41,428 nt of DNA from positions 1 through 41,428 of the forward strand of contig JAJRTN010000036.1 in assembly GCA_024278275.1 (NCBI GenBank), given 5' to 3'. Source of the DNA: Candidatus Hydrogenedentota bacterium. GTDB taxonomy: Bacteria > Hydrogenedentota > Hydrogenedentia > Hydrogenedentales > JAJRTN01. The stretch's first letter is position 1; each line of letters starts with the position of its first letter. Both the position numbers and the translations under genes were made by a program. Positions 24,633 to 33,607 of this stretch are shown here, piece after piece. Below the pieces are notes generated by a model, which was not told where the DNA came from, did not search any database, and saw only the letters and a program-made list of their open reading frames with translations.

Positions 24633-25682
24633 ATGACACAACGCATCGAGCATGAACCGGATTTCACCCAGTTCGAACGGGCCCTGCTGCGCAAGGAACG
24701 CCCCTCCCATCTGCCGTTTTACGAGCACATCGCCAGCGGCGGCTTCATCGGACGACGCACGGGAACCGACTTCAACCACATGCCGCCCGCCGAAGACGCA
24801 TACTGGGCAACCTATGTCGATTTCTGGATGGGCATGGGCTACGACGAAGTGCCCATGGAGGTGCCGCCCAACTACCCCGTGGTCCGTCGCCAGGCGGGTT
24901 CGGGAAAAGCCTCCCACGGTTCGGAGTCGTCGGTCATGTTCAGCACGCCCGAGGAATACGAGGCCTACGCCTGGCCCGACCCCTACGCCGTCATGGACTA
25001 CGGCCATTTCGAGCGCGCGGCGAAGCACCTGCCCGAAGGCGCGAAGATCGTGGGCGGCGTGTGCGCGGGTCCCTACGAGTGGGCCACGAACCTCATGGGC
25101 GTGGAGGGGCTTTCGCTGGCCATCTACATGCAGCCCGACCTGGTGCGGGACGTGTTCGACCGGATAGGCACGCTCCACACCACGGCGCTACGGAACATCG
25201 CCTCCATGGATTGCGTTGGTGCCTTGCGCCAGGGCGACGACCTGGGCTTCAAGACCTCCACCTTCCTGCCGCCGGAGGAGTTGCGCAAGTATGTCTTCCC
25301 CATCTACAAGCAGATGGCCGACATCGCTCACGAGCACGGCAAGCCCTTCATTCTCCACTCCTGCGGCAACCTGGCGGAGGTCTATGACGATATCATCGAC
25401 GGCTGCGGCATTGACGCCAAGCACTCTTTCGAGGATGTCATCCTGCCCGTGCCGGATTTCAAGGCCCAATACGGGGACCGGGTTACGCCACTGGGCGGAC
25501 TGGACGTGGATTTTATCTGCCGCGCCGATGAGGCGGAACTGAGGGCCTACACGCGCCGCATGGTGGAAGCCTGTTTCGACGACGGATTCTGGGCGCTGGG
25601 CACGGGCAATTCCCTCACGGACTACATGCCCGTGGAAAACTATATGATCGTGTTGGATGAAGGGGCGAAGATGGCGCGGTAG
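24633..25682 (+). CDS. Uroporphyrinogen-decarboxylase-family protein (methyltransferase-like)
   Basis: 349 residues, URO-D TIM-barrel family. It has the conserved ILHSCGNL (Cys at about residue 242), which in MtaA/MtbA-type corrinoid methyltransferases supplies zinc ligands. Substrate-strand motifs GGVCAGPYEWA, GDDLGFKTSTFLPPE and LGGLDVDFIC also fit this group. The N-terminal Arg-rich substrate pocket typical of true HemE is not evident, so heme synthesis is unlikely. Such proteins are amplified in anaerobic and planctomycete-like genomes and probably move methyl groups from methoxylated or methylated substrates to a corrinoid. No corrinoid protein gene is adjacent. It is 66 nt upstream of pdxB on the same strand. 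Confidence 0.9.
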   Translation: MTQRIEHEPDFTQFERALLRKERPSHLPFYEHIASGGFIGRRTGTDFNHMPPAEDAYWATYVDFWMGMGYDEVPMEVPPNYPVVRRQAGSGKASHGSESSVMFSTPEEYEAYAWPDPYAVMDYGHFERAAKHLPEGAKIVGGVCAGPYEWATNLMGVEGLSLAIYMQPDLVRDVFDRIGTLHTTALRNIASMDCVGALRQGDDLGFKTSTFLPPEELRKYVFPIYKQMADIAHEHGKPFILHSCGNLAEVYDDIIDGCGIDAKHSFEDVILPVPDFKAQYGDRVTPLGGLDVDFICRADEAELRAYTRRMVEACFDDGFWALGTGNSLTDYMPVENYMIVLDEGAKMAR

Positions 25683-25748
25683 GGGGCCGGTTGGACGGAA
25701 ATCAGGATCGGTCACAATCGGTTGGAAAGGAGACCAGGGGAGTATCCC

Positions 25749-26888
25749 ATGCGAATTGTCGTTGACGAGAATGTCCCTTACGGTGTTGAAGCCTTTGGCG
25801 GGCTGGGAGACGTGATTACCGCGCCGGGCCGGAACATCACCCGCGCCACCGTGGCGCGGGCCGATGCCCTGGTGGTGCGGTCCATCACCCAGGTGAACCG
25901 GGAGCTGCTGGAAGGCACGCCGGTGCAATTCGTCGGCACCTGCACCATCGGCGAGGACCACATCGACAAGCCCTACCTGGCGGAACGGGGCATCGGTTTC
26001 TCCAGCGCGCCGGGCTGCAACGCCAACAGCGTGGCCGAGTACATCGTGGCGGCCTTGCTGGTGCTGTCGGAGAAATACGGTTTCGCCCTCCCCGGCAAAA
26101 CCCTGGGAATTATCGGCGTGGGCAACGTGGGCCGGCGGGTGCTGGCCAAGGCGGAAGCGCTCGGGCTGACGTGCGTATTGAACGATCCGCCCCTGGCCGA
26201 ACAGACGGGCGACTCACGCTATCGGCCCCTGGAAGAAATCCTTGCCTGCGACATCATTACCTGTCACGTCCCCATCGAAAAGTCCGGCCCCCACCCCACG
26301 TGGCATCTCGTGGATGAGGCGTTCCTGAAGGCCATGAAAGACGGGGCCATCCTGTTCAATTCCGCGCGGGGGCCGGTGGTGGACAACGCGGCGTGCCTCG
26401 CCGCCCTCACCTCCGGGAAACTGGGGGCCTGTCTGCTGGACGTATGGGAAGGCGAGCCGGAAGTGAACGAAGTCCTGTTGCGGCGAGTGGATATCGCCTC
26501 GCCCCACATCGCGGGCTATTCCTTCGACGGGAAGGTGAACGGTACGCGCCAGATCCATGACGCGTTGGCGGCACACTTCGGCTCGGAAAAAACCTGGGAT
26601 CCCGCGCCGCTCCTTCCCGCGCCGGAAGTGCCCGCGCTAGCCGTGAACGCCGGCGACCCCGCCGCACTGTCCACCGCGGTACGGGCGGTGTATGACATCA
26701 TGGCAGACGATGCCGCCATGCGGGGGCTCCTGGACGTGCCGAAGGAAGAACGACGAGCCTTTTTCGACCGTCTTCGAAAAGAGTATCCCCGGCGGCGCGA
26801 GTTTCAGAACACCAAGGTGACCCTGGTGGGGGAAAATGACGCCCTGCGGAAAACATTGACCGGGATTGGTTTCCCGGTGGAAGCATAG
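25749..26888 (+). CDS. pdxB: Erythronate-4-phosphate dehydrogenase
   Basis: 379 residues from ATG 25749, which has AGGGGAG upstream; an in-frame ATG-less extension is not supported. D-2-hydroxyacid dehydrogenase family with PdxB features: MRIVVDENVPYG start, CTIGEDHID, SSAPGCNANSVAEY, the NAD loop GVGNVG (about 123-128), LNDPP after the second strand, the catalytic Arg in NSARGPVVDN, Glu in VWEGEPEV and His in SPHIAGYSFDGK, and the C-terminal dimerisation domain. It oxidises 4-phospho-D-erythronate in the deoxyxylulose-5-phosphate-dependent pyridoxal phosphate pathway. It sits after the URO-D gene and may share a transcript. Confidence 0.93.
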   Translation: MRIVVDENVPYGVEAFGGLGDVITAPGRNITRATVARADALVVRSITQVNRELLEGTPVQFVGTCTIGEDHIDKPYLAERGIGFSSAPGCNANSVAEYIVAALLVLSEKYGFALPGKTLGIIGVGNVGRRVLAKAEALGLTCVLNDPPLAEQTGDSRYRPLEEILACDIITCHVPIEKSGPHPTWHLVDEAFLKAMKDGAILFNSARGPVVDNAACLAALTSGKLGACLLDVWEGEPEVNEVLLRRVDIASPHIAGYSFDGKVNGTRQIHDALAAHFGSEKTWDPAPLLPAPEVPALAVNAGDPAALSTAVRAVYDIMADDAAMRGLLDVPKEERRAFFDRLRKEYPRRREFQNTKVTLVGENDALRKTLTGIGFPVEA

Positions 26889-26986
26889 CCTTGCAGCGAG
26901 GGAACCAGGGGGCATTGAGGCAAAACGTTTATTCGATATGACACGGTGCACTGCCGGTCTCGTGATCAACCTGATAAAGGGCAGTC

Positions 26987-27072
26987 AAATCGCGGGATTG
27001 GTCGTAAGTCATTGCTCCATAGCGAGATGGAACGGGTAGAACCCTCCGCGATAAGGACGCAACTGCCCTTTT
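26987..27072 (+). repeat. Dispersed repeat F, two-block copy
   Basis: The first block (26987-27011) and second block (27036-27072, GTAGAACCCTCCGCGATAAG onward) match 20066-20090 and 20161-20197. The copy lies in the 207-bp gap between pdxB and the convergent giant protein gene; nothing else is seen in that gap. Confidence 0.82.
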
Positions 27073-27095
27073 GGGGATCAAAGTAGTGGCCGCCA

Positions 27096-30000
27096 TCAGG
27101 CCCGGCGAATGTACCTGCTTCCGCCCATGAGTGCGACGAGAATCAGCAGCAGTACCCAATTCCCACCTTGCCGACTTGGAGGAATTGATTCGCCGCTGCA
27201 TCCCACGCCGCCCGAACCCACGATGGCCTCCAACTCGGCCTCGGACAGGAGGCCGTCGTTGTTGGCGTCCAAGTCGCGGAACTGCGCAAGCGTAAGGTCC
27301 ACCACGCCGGACTGGGCCTCGGCAAGCCCCAGGAAGTTGTTGTTATCGAGGTCAATAGCACCGAAGGCGTCCAGGAGATCCTGTGCCACTTCCACCAGCG
27401 GCCGCAGTTCACCCTCACCCTCGCCTTCACCCTCGCCTTCACCCTCGCCTTCACCTTCGCCCTCGCCTTCGCCTTCGCCCTCGCCTTCGCCTTCGCCCTC
27501 ACCCTCACCCTCGCCCTCGCCCTCGCCTTCGCCCTCACCTTCGCCGGCTTGCATTCCCGTCCCGCCAAGGCTGACGCTCACGTTGGGCTCGTCGGGGTCG
27601 TCGCTGGACACCTGGAGCGTGGCCGTGAACACGCCAACGTGGTCGGGGTCGAAGGCCACCTGCACGGTGCGCGTGGCACCGGGCGAGAGGGAAGACTGTC
27701 CGGAATCGGCCTGTATACCAAACTGGTCGGCGTTAGTCCCGCCCAGCGTGACGGATGCAATGGTCAGATCGGCGTTACCGGTGTTGCTGATGTTTACGTT
27801 CTGGTTGGCGGTGAGGCCCGCGTCGATATCCTGCTCGCCAAAGGCCAGCGCGGCGGGACTGATGGCAATGTCGGGCGTCCCCGGTAATACACCGGTTCCT
27901 GCGAGCGCAATGTCCACGGTCGGCTCGTCCACGTCATCCGACGCGACGCGCAGGATGGCGTTTTTGTCCCCCTCCGAAGCGGGGTTAAAGGCCAGGCGCA
28001 CGACGTGGGTGTTTCCCGGCGTCACAATAGCCGGGTCGCCGCCGCTCTTAATGACGAAGTCGGCGGCATTCGCGCCGGTAAGGCCGATGCTGGACAGGGT
28101 AAGATTCGCACCGCCGTCGTTCACGACGGAAACAACCTGCTGCGAGGTTTCGCCGGCATCGATCAACTGCCGGCCAAAGTCCACGCTGAGCGGTGTTATG
28201 TCTATCTCGGGCGCGGGGAGTCCTTCGCCGCTGAGGGTGATCGTCAACGTGGCTTCATCCGCGTCGTTGGACGCGATGTCGAGGGAGGCGCTCTTCACGC
28301 CCGCCGTAGCGGGATTGAAGGTCAACATAAGGGTTCGTTCGGCTGCGGGGGCCAGTGTCGCTTCGCCGGAATCAAAAGAAATGGCGAACTCGGCGGCATC
28401 CGCGCCGCCCAACCCCAGGCTGTGCAGGACCAGGTCGGCCGTTCCGTCGTTCGTAATGACGATGGTCGCGGGGCCGCTCTCGCCGTTATCGACGCGCCGG
28501 GCGCCGAAATCGACGGAAGCCGCGCTGGGCGTGATCTCCGGAACATTCGCGGCCACCGCGGTTCCCGTCAACGCCACCTCGAAGGGATCGGGGTCCGTGT
28601 CGTTGGAGGAAACGGAAAGGGCCGCCGTAAGCGCGCCGACCCGGTCGGGATCAAAGACCACGCTCACGGTACGGTCCGCGCCGGGCAACAGGGTGGCCTG
28701 GCCCGTGTCGAGGACAATGGCGAACTGATCCGCGTCGTCACCGGTGATGGTGATGGAAGCGATGATCAGGGGCTCCGTGCCGGCGTTGGAGAAGGTCACG
28801 GCGAGGGCGCCGCTCTCGCCGTCATCCACGTCCCACTCGCCGAAATCTAAAGATTCCTTTGACGCAACCACGTCCGGTCCTTCCGCGGTGGCCGATACCT
28901 CCGCGCGGAATGCGCCTCGCCCGTGGGTGAAAACGAAGAGGGTGGATTCGTTGATGAACTCCATGGATTCCACCACCACGTTCGCGAAACCCGGTGCATT
29001 GGCGGAGGCCCAGGTCGCTCCGCCGTCGGTCGAGACGAAAACACCCAGGTCGGTGCCGAGGAAGAGGTTCCCGGCGATACCGGGCTGCACCACGAGACAA
29101 TGGGCCGGGATATCGGGCAGGTTGGCGGTGAGATTGCTCCAACTGTTTCCGCCGTCGGTCGTGCGGAAGAGACGCTGCCCGCCAAAGGAGGAGTTCGTCA
29201 CGTAGACCGTGTTGCCCGAAAGGTCGTTCGGATCAATTTCCACCCAACTGATGTACTGTCCGGCGGAAAAGGGAGGGGTCACGGTGGACCAGGTAGTCGT
29301 GGCGGAGGAGGAGAGGCCGTTGTCCACACGGGCGACGCGCCCGAAGTCCGTCCCAAGCCACACATTGTTGCCGTCGTGCGGGTCGATGGCCCACGCCGAG
29401 ATGCTCTCGCCCGCGGTGAAAGCGCCGCCCGCCTGAACCCAGGTGACGCCGTCCGCGGAAGGGGAGGAAACGGCGTTTGTGCTGCGCCACGGGATGTTGC
29501 CGCCATACCAGATAATGTTGGCATTGCTCGGATCCTGGCGGAAGGGCGCGATGAAGAGGAAATTGAAAGGGGACTCGGAGATTCCGCCCGCGATGACCTC
29601 GTAATCACTGCCGTTCACGGAACGGGACAGGGAACTGAAGGTGTCCTCGGCGAAGAGAACACCGGTGTTCGCGGGATCGAAGCCCACGTAGCCGCCGTCA
29701 CCCGACCGGATCTCGTTCCAACCGTTGACCCCGCCCGCGTTGGAGCCCGAGATCGTGCCATTGTCCTGGGTGCCGCCAAAGTAGGTGGCGCCATCGGGGT
29801 AGGGACGGCCATGATAAAACTGGACGGTGCCGTAGCTGTTGTTCAGGCTGGTCCAGGCGACCTCAGTGGCGATATCGGGCGCGTTGTAACAAATGCCCGA
29901 ATCGGTGCCACCGGCCACGGCGGCCAGGGCGTTGTCCGTCCGAAAAATGCCGCCATCATTACCCACGATCAGGGTGGTGTTGGTAGTACCGTCCCAACCG

Positions 30001-31454
30001 GGATGGAAAGCAATGGCATGCTGGTCGGCGTGGACGTACTCCTGCAGGTTCGAGCCGATCCACCAGTAGCTGATGATGCCCCATGACTGCCCGCCGTCGT
30101 CGGAGCGGAACAGATCAATGCCGCCGGCGAAAACCACGTTGGGGTCCGTGGGTGACACGGCGATGATATTGTCGTACCAGCCCTGGCTGAGCAGGCCGCT
30201 GGGACCAAAACCGAAGCAGGCCTCCAAGTTGGCCTGGACGCCGTTGGTGAGCAGGAGCCAGTTTGGATTGGACTGGTCGAAGGCCCCGCTCAGCCGCGCG
30301 CTCCAGGTGGCGCCGCCATCGACACTGCGATAGACGTTCAAGAGACGGTTGCCGCCCTCGACACTGTTATCCGCCGAAAGGGCGTACATGGTGGTCTGAT
30401 CACTGGGTGCGATGGCCAGGTCGGATCGGCCCAGGTTGGCCGTGGTGAACACGCGGGACCACGAGGCCCCGGCATCGGTGGTGCGGTAAATGCCGTCCGT
30501 GCCGAAAAGGTTGCCCGCGCCGGCGATAAGGGTATCCGTCGCCAGGTCGGTACGAATCTCCAGGTCCGTGATACCGCCGCTGGTGTTTACCTGCGTGGCG
30601 TTGGCGCCGCCCGTGCCATTGTTGCGCAGGGTGGCGGACCAGGACGCGCCGCCGTCGGTGCTGACCCATATCCCCGTGCGCGTGGCCGCGTAGACGGTGT
30701 TGGTGTTGTTCGGGCTGGTTACGATCTTGCTGACATAATGGAAGTCGTCCGTGGCGGTGCCGGCGAGCCGCGTCCAGGTCAAACCCGCGTCGGTGGATTT
30801 GAAGATGCCCGCGCCCCGGACGGCATCGCCACTGAAGAAGCCCTCCCCCGTGCCGGCGTAGAGGATGGACGTGTCGACAAAGGGCGTGCCCTGCCGCGCG
30901 AAGGCCAGGGTGGTCACCGCGAGGTTCGCCATGAGGTCGTCCAGGGGCGCCCAACTTGTGCCGCCGTTGGTGGACTTCCAAACGCCGCCGGAAACCCCCG
31001 CCGCGTAGAGAATATCCGGGTTGCCCGGGTCGATAAGCAGGGCGCGGGTGCGACCGCCGATGTTGCCCGGTCCCAACTCCACCCAGTTGCTCACCTCGCC
31101 GGTGGCCTTGGCGCCGGGGGGCAGTATCTCTATGCCCTTCGGTCGAAACGCCGCGGTGGGCATGGCCTTCATGGCGGTCTTGGCTTTTTCATACCACGCG
31201 TAATCCAGGGCATCCCGGTCGCCGGCGCGCTGACGCACGAAGAAGTCAATGGCTTCCTGGGGATATTCATACGACTTGGGTTGTTTTTTCAGTTTGCGCG
31301 CGACCTTCGGCGGAAGATTCCCGGGATGGACCCGCGAGCGGTCATTGGCTCCGGGCGTGTCGTCGGCAGAAGCCGGCGCTACGCCCATCAACAAGACAAA
31401 CGTCACCACGCCAAAACACAGCATTCTTGCATGAAGTTTCAACGCAGAAATCAT
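27096..31454 (-). CDS. Giant secreted Asp-box (sortilin/BNR-type) protein with choice-of-anchor-D repeats, Gly-Glu linker and C-terminal sorting-like signal
   Basis: 1452 residues from ATG 31454, chosen for GGGAG 7 nt upstream and the signal peptide (about 1-29). About 100-860 form a propeller with at least eight Asp-boxes (STDGGASW, TTDAGASW, SVDGGATW, SDDGGQSW and others), as in sortilin-like and glycosidase-like propellers. About 868-1300 hold four ASPM/HYDIN-like (choice-of-anchor D) repeats of about 108 residues, each starting near L/V-x-F-G. Then come 23 Gly-Glu pairs (about 1304-1349), two EF-hand-like loops (DLDNNNFLG and DANNDGLLS) and a C-terminal GNWVLLLILVALMGG span with a basic tail, a typical surface-sorting or anchoring signal. 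Extracellular glycan binding or degradation is plausible but unproven. The gene is convergent with pdxB. Confidence 0.93.
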   Translation of the reverse strand: MISALKLHARMLCFGVVTFVLLMGVAPASADDTPGANDRSRVHPGNLPPKVARKLKKQPKSYEYPQEAIDFFVRQRAGDRDALDYAWYEKAKTAMKAMPTAAFRPKGIEILPPGAKATGEVSNWVELGPGNIGGRTRALLIDPGNPDILYAAGVSGGVWKSTNGGTSWAPLDDLMANLAVTTLAFARQGTPFVDTSILYAGTGEGFFSGDAVRGAGIFKSTDAGLTWTRLAGTATDDFHYVSKIVTSPNNTNTVYAATRTGIWVSTDGGASWSATLRNNGTGGANATQVNTSGGITDLEIRTDLATDTLIAGAGNLFGTDGIYRTTDAGASWSRVFTTANLGRSDLAIAPSDQTTMYALSADNSVEGGNRLLNVYRSVDGGATWSARLSGAFDQSNPNWLLLTNGVQANLEACFGFGPSGLLSQGWYDNIIAVSPTDPNVVFAGGIDLFRSDDGGQSWGIISYWWIGSNLQEYVHADQHAIAFHPGWDGTTNTTLIVGNDGGIFRTDNALAAVAGGTDSGICYNAPDIATEVAWTSLNNSYGTVQFYHGRPYPDGATYFGGTQDNGTISGSNAGGVNGWNEIRSGDGGYVGFDPANTGVLFAEDTFSSLSRSVNGSDYEVIAGGISESPFNFLFIAPFRQDPSNANIIWYGGNIPWRSTNAVSSPSADGVTWVQAGGAFTAGESISAWAIDPHDGNNVWLGTDFGRVARVDNGLSSSATTTWSTVTPPFSAGQYISWVEIDPNDLSGNTVYVTNSSFGGQRLFRTTDGGNSWSNLTANLPDIPAHCLVVQPGIAGNLFLGTDLGVFVSTDGGATWASANAPGFANVVVESMEFINESTLFVFTHGRGAFRAEVSATAEGPDVVASKESLDFGEWDVDDGESGALAVTFSNAGTEPLIIASITITGDDADQFAIVLDTGQATLLPGADRTVSVVFDPDRVGALTAALSVSSNDTDPDPFEVALTGTAVAANVPEITPSAASVDFGARRVDNGESGPATIVITNDGTADLVLHSLGLGGADAAEFAISFDSGEATLAPAAERTLMLTFNPATAGVKSASLDIASNDADEATLTITLSGEGLPAPEIDITPLSVDFGRQLIDAGETSQQVVSVVNDGGANLTLSSIGLTGANAADFVIKSGGDPAIVTPGNTHVVRLAFNPASEGDKNAILRVASDDVDEPTVDIALAGTGVLPGTPDIAISPAALAFGEQDIDAGLTANQNVNISNTGNADLTIASVTLGGTNADQFGIQADSGQSSLSPGATRTVQVAFDPDHVGVFTATLQVSSDDPDEPNVSVSLGGTGMQAGEGEGEGEGEGEGEGEGEGEGEGEGEGEGEGEGEGEGEGEGEGEGELRPLVEVAQDLLDAFGAIDLDNNNFLGLAEAQSGVVDLTLAQFRDLDANNDGLLSEAELEAIVGSGGVGCSGESIPPSRQGGNWVLLLILVALMGGSRYIRRA
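27408..27545 (-). repeat. Hexanucleotide repeat encoding 23 Gly-Glu units
   Basis: A 138-bp run of 23 six-base units (GG-x-GA-x on the coding strand, synonymous variants mixed) encodes (Gly-Glu)23 between the anchor-D repeats and the EF-hand region. The varied third bases show that selection or conversion keeps the peptide while the DNA drifts; slippage in units of six would change length without frameshift. Confidence 0.95.
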
Positions 31455-31653
31455 GGAGAATCTCCCGTATGCACCGAGCCACACCCTCGTCGATAAATTA
31501 AAGAACACGACCCCATAAGCGTATTTTTCACCAAAACATTCATTTTGACCTGTCGGCATTGTACCCGGTGCGCCGTAATACCGCAACGACTGCAACATGC
31601 GGCGCGCGGGATTATGGAGAACTGTGAAAGGGTGTATGCGGGGACGGGAAAGC

Positions 31654-32103
31654 ATGAATCTCAAGGAATTGGCGCGAGGCGAGACCTGGATGACGGAGAC
31701 GGAACGGCGGCTGACACGACGTTTCATCCGCGGCATGGAACCGGTCCTTGCCGAACGTGGCGTGGCCCATACCCCGCTGCTGGCCCTTCGCGTACACGAC
31801 GTACTCGTGAGTTATGTCCTGGTGCGCCGCCTCGAAGCGGGACTGTTTCCCGGCACGACGGCGGAACACGGGGATGAACGGGCCGTGGCCGCGGTGGTGG
31901 AAGCCGTGAGCCGGGCACGGGAAAGGATGCGAAAAGCCATGAAGGAACTGGAAGATGCCTGCACGAAGGCGGGGACTCCCATCGACACGGGGCTGGCGGA
32001 CGTGGTGAAACCCCTGTTGCGGGCCACGGCGGGCCTGGCCGAGGAGGCCGAGGCGCAACGCAAGAAAGAAGACACTGGAACTCGCCTCCCCGCGGCGGGA
32101 TAA
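31654..32103 (+). CDS. Small helical protein, coupled to the 3D-domain lipoprotein gene
   Basis: 149 residues from ATG 31654; ATG 31636 (with AAAGGG upstream) is an alternative, and the frame extends to 31597. No signal or membrane span. Mostly charged helices: TETERRLTRRFIRGMEPVLAE, then a hydrophobic helix (ALRVHDVLVSYVLVRRLEAG) and a basic RARERMRKAMKELEDA helix. The stop TAA (32101-32103) shares a base with the ATG of the next gene. Its position near a terminase-like gene and its helical make-up suggest a terminase small-subunit or regulator-like protein, but it shows no clear HTH and I do not recognise a family. Confidence 0.7.
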   Translation: MNLKELARGETWMTETERRLTRRFIRGMEPVLAERGVAHTPLLALRVHDVLVSYVLVRRLEAGLFPGTTAEHGDERAVAAVVEAVSRARERMRKAMKELEDACTKAGTPIDTGLADVVKPLLRATAGLAEEAEAQRKKEDTGTRLPAAG

Positions 32104-32546
32104 TGGGTGCCATGAAAAACATACTCTTACTGTCCCTGGCCGTATTGCTCCTGGCGGGCTGCGCCACGGGCATCCGACCGCCGCGGGGCGCGCGGATGGT
32201 GGAGCGCCCAATGGTGACCACGGGATACTGTAAGTGCGGCAAGTGCTGCAACTGGCGCCGCACTATTTTCGGGCGGCCCGTGATCGCCGGCGGCCCGCAT
32301 AAGGGCGAGCACAAGGAGGTGGGGCGTACGGCCTCGGGCACGAAAGCCCGGCCCGGCACCATCGCGGCGGACACCACCCGCTACCCCTTCGGTACGGTGA
32401 TGTACATACCCGGCTATGGCTACGGCCGGGTCGAGGATCGGGGCGGCGGAATCCAGGGGCAGCACATAGACCTCTTTTTCAAGCGTCACCGGGATGCCAT
32501 GGCCTGGGGGAGGCAGCGCAAGACCGTCAAGGTCTGGCTCAGGTAG
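32103..32546 (+). CDS. 3D-domain lipoprotein
   Basis: 147 residues; the start at 32103 overlaps the previous stop (TAATG), with a second ATG at 32112. A lipobox LLAGC at about 16-20 predicts a lipoprotein. Then TGYCKCGKCC, a cysteine cluster seen in some 3D-domain proteins, and the 3D (three-aspartate) core: GTIAADTTRYPFGTVMYIPG, VEDRGGGIQGQHIDLFF. 3D domains form a double-psi beta-barrel as in MltA and resuscitation-promoting proteins and act on peptidoglycan in several systems. Coupled to the small helical protein, it may form a two-gene unit that acts at the cell wall. Confidence 0.9.
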   Translation: MGAMKNILLLSLAVLLLAGCATGIRPPRGARMVERPMVTTGYCKCGKCCNWRRTIFGRPVIAGGPHKGEHKEVGRTASGTKARPGTIAADTTRYPFGTVMYIPGYGYGRVEDRGGGIQGQHIDLFFKRHRDAMAWGRQRKTVKVWLR

Positions 32547-32560
32547 GGGGTGTGGGCATA

Positions 32561-32649
32561 GTGGACGAAGGGGACGGAGGGGACGGAGGGGACACGGGCC
32601 TCGGTCATCCCCCCCGTCCACTGTGTCCTCTTCGTCCACTATGTCCACC
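32561..32649. repeat. 9-bp periodic GTGGACNNN repeats, site 2, arranged as an inverted pair
   Basis: Four 9-mers (GTGGACGAA, GGGGACGGA twice, GGGGACACG) at 32561-32596 face four complementary-type 9-mers (GTCCACTGT, GTCCTCTTC, GTCCACTAT, GTCCACC) at 32616-32649, so the whole can fold into a long hairpin. It lies between the convergent 3D-domain lipoprotein and esterase genes and could serve as a bidirectional terminator. Confidence 0.75.
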
Positions 32650-32662
32650 GCCCCCACGGCCC

Positions 32663-33562
32663 TCAGGGCAGATAGAGCTCCAGGAAGTCCAGGGTGAGTT
32701 CCGCCAGGTCCTTGCCATCCACCTTGGCGTCCCAGGCGGAGTGCCCCTCGCCGGGAAGCAGGTGGTACACCACGGGGATACCCGCGTCGTTGAGGGCGTC
32801 GAGGGTGACCAGGGACTCGGGAAAGGACACACCGGCGGTAAAATCAAGCGTTCCGTGAACCATCATGACGGGCGGGTCGTTGGCGTCGAAAGCGCCGATG
32901 GCCAGGCTCCCGCCCCCCCAAAGGTCGACAACCGCCGCAACGGACACGTCGAGACCGGGGTTGTTCTCCGGCGGCACGGAAAAACCGGGGCCGTCGTCCT
33001 GGAAGGTGTCGGAACCATACATGGCGATGTTGAAGGCCGTCACGGAACCCGCCGAGGCCCCGCCCGCGGCGATGCGGTCCGGGTCCACGCCGTAGGTTTC
33101 GGCGTTGGCGCGGATGTAGCGCAGGGCGGCGCGTGCGTCCACGGCGGCGGCGTGGATGGTGGCGGTAAGGGGAACGCCGTTCCATTGCTCGGGCGCGGGG
33201 GGCGCTTCACCTTCGAGGCGATAGTCAATGAGGAAGCACACGTAGCCCGCGGACGCCACGCGGCGGGCGTAGCGCACGAGGTCGTTACGACCACGGCTGC
33301 CGCCGGTGAATGCTCCGCCGTGCATCACGAGAAAGGCGGGACGGTCCGCGGCCGGGCCATCGGTGGGGATGAGCACGTCCATGAGCAGGTCTTTGAGCAC
33401 GTAGGTATGTTCATCGCGGGGGGCATCGGGGTTTTCCGCGACATAGCCCCGGGCATAGACCAGGCCGCCGATGGACTCGACATTCGCGACCTCCGGGCAA
33501 CCGGCGAGCACGAGGGGAAACATCGCCATGAGGACGACGCGCGGGACGATGCGGCACGACAT
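32663..33562 (-). CDS. Lipoprotein alpha/beta hydrolase (esterase, BD-FAE/Hsl type)
   Basis: 299 residues from ATG 33562, which has GGAGG 5 nt upstream; a longer frame to 33643 would place the lipobox too deep. Lipobox LVLAGC at about 17-22. Oxyanion motif MHGGAF, nucleophile elbow GGASAGS, acid near HGTLDF and His in GEGHSAWD complete an esterase/lipase-type triad. The insert RLEGEAPPAPEQWNGVP is typical of this subgroup. It should sit on the membrane's outer face and split ester bonds, perhaps on acetylated glycans. It faces the 3D lipoprotein gene and is divergent from the terminase-like gene. Confidence 0.92.
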   Translation of the reverse strand: MSCRIVPRVVLMAMFPLVLAGCPEVANVESIGGLVYARGYVAENPDAPRDEHTYVLKDLLMDVLIPTDGPAADRPAFLVMHGGAFTGGSRGRNDLVRYARRVASAGYVCFLIDYRLEGEAPPAPEQWNGVPLTATIHAAAVDARAALRYIRANAETYGVDPDRIAAGGASAGSVTAFNIAMYGSDTFQDDGPGFSVPPENNPGLDVSVAAVVDLWGGGSLAIGAFDANDPPVMMVHGTLDFTAGVSFPESLVTLDALNDAGIPVVYHLLPGEGHSAWDAKVDGKDLAELTLDFLELYLP

Positions 33563-33607
33563 AAGCACCTCCAGGTAACATTGCCGGAAAGTGTAGCACA
33601 TCGTTCC

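Noticed and set aside
27408-27545. CRISPR-like array
   Set aside because: Units are six bases with no spacers; it is a coding microsatellite.
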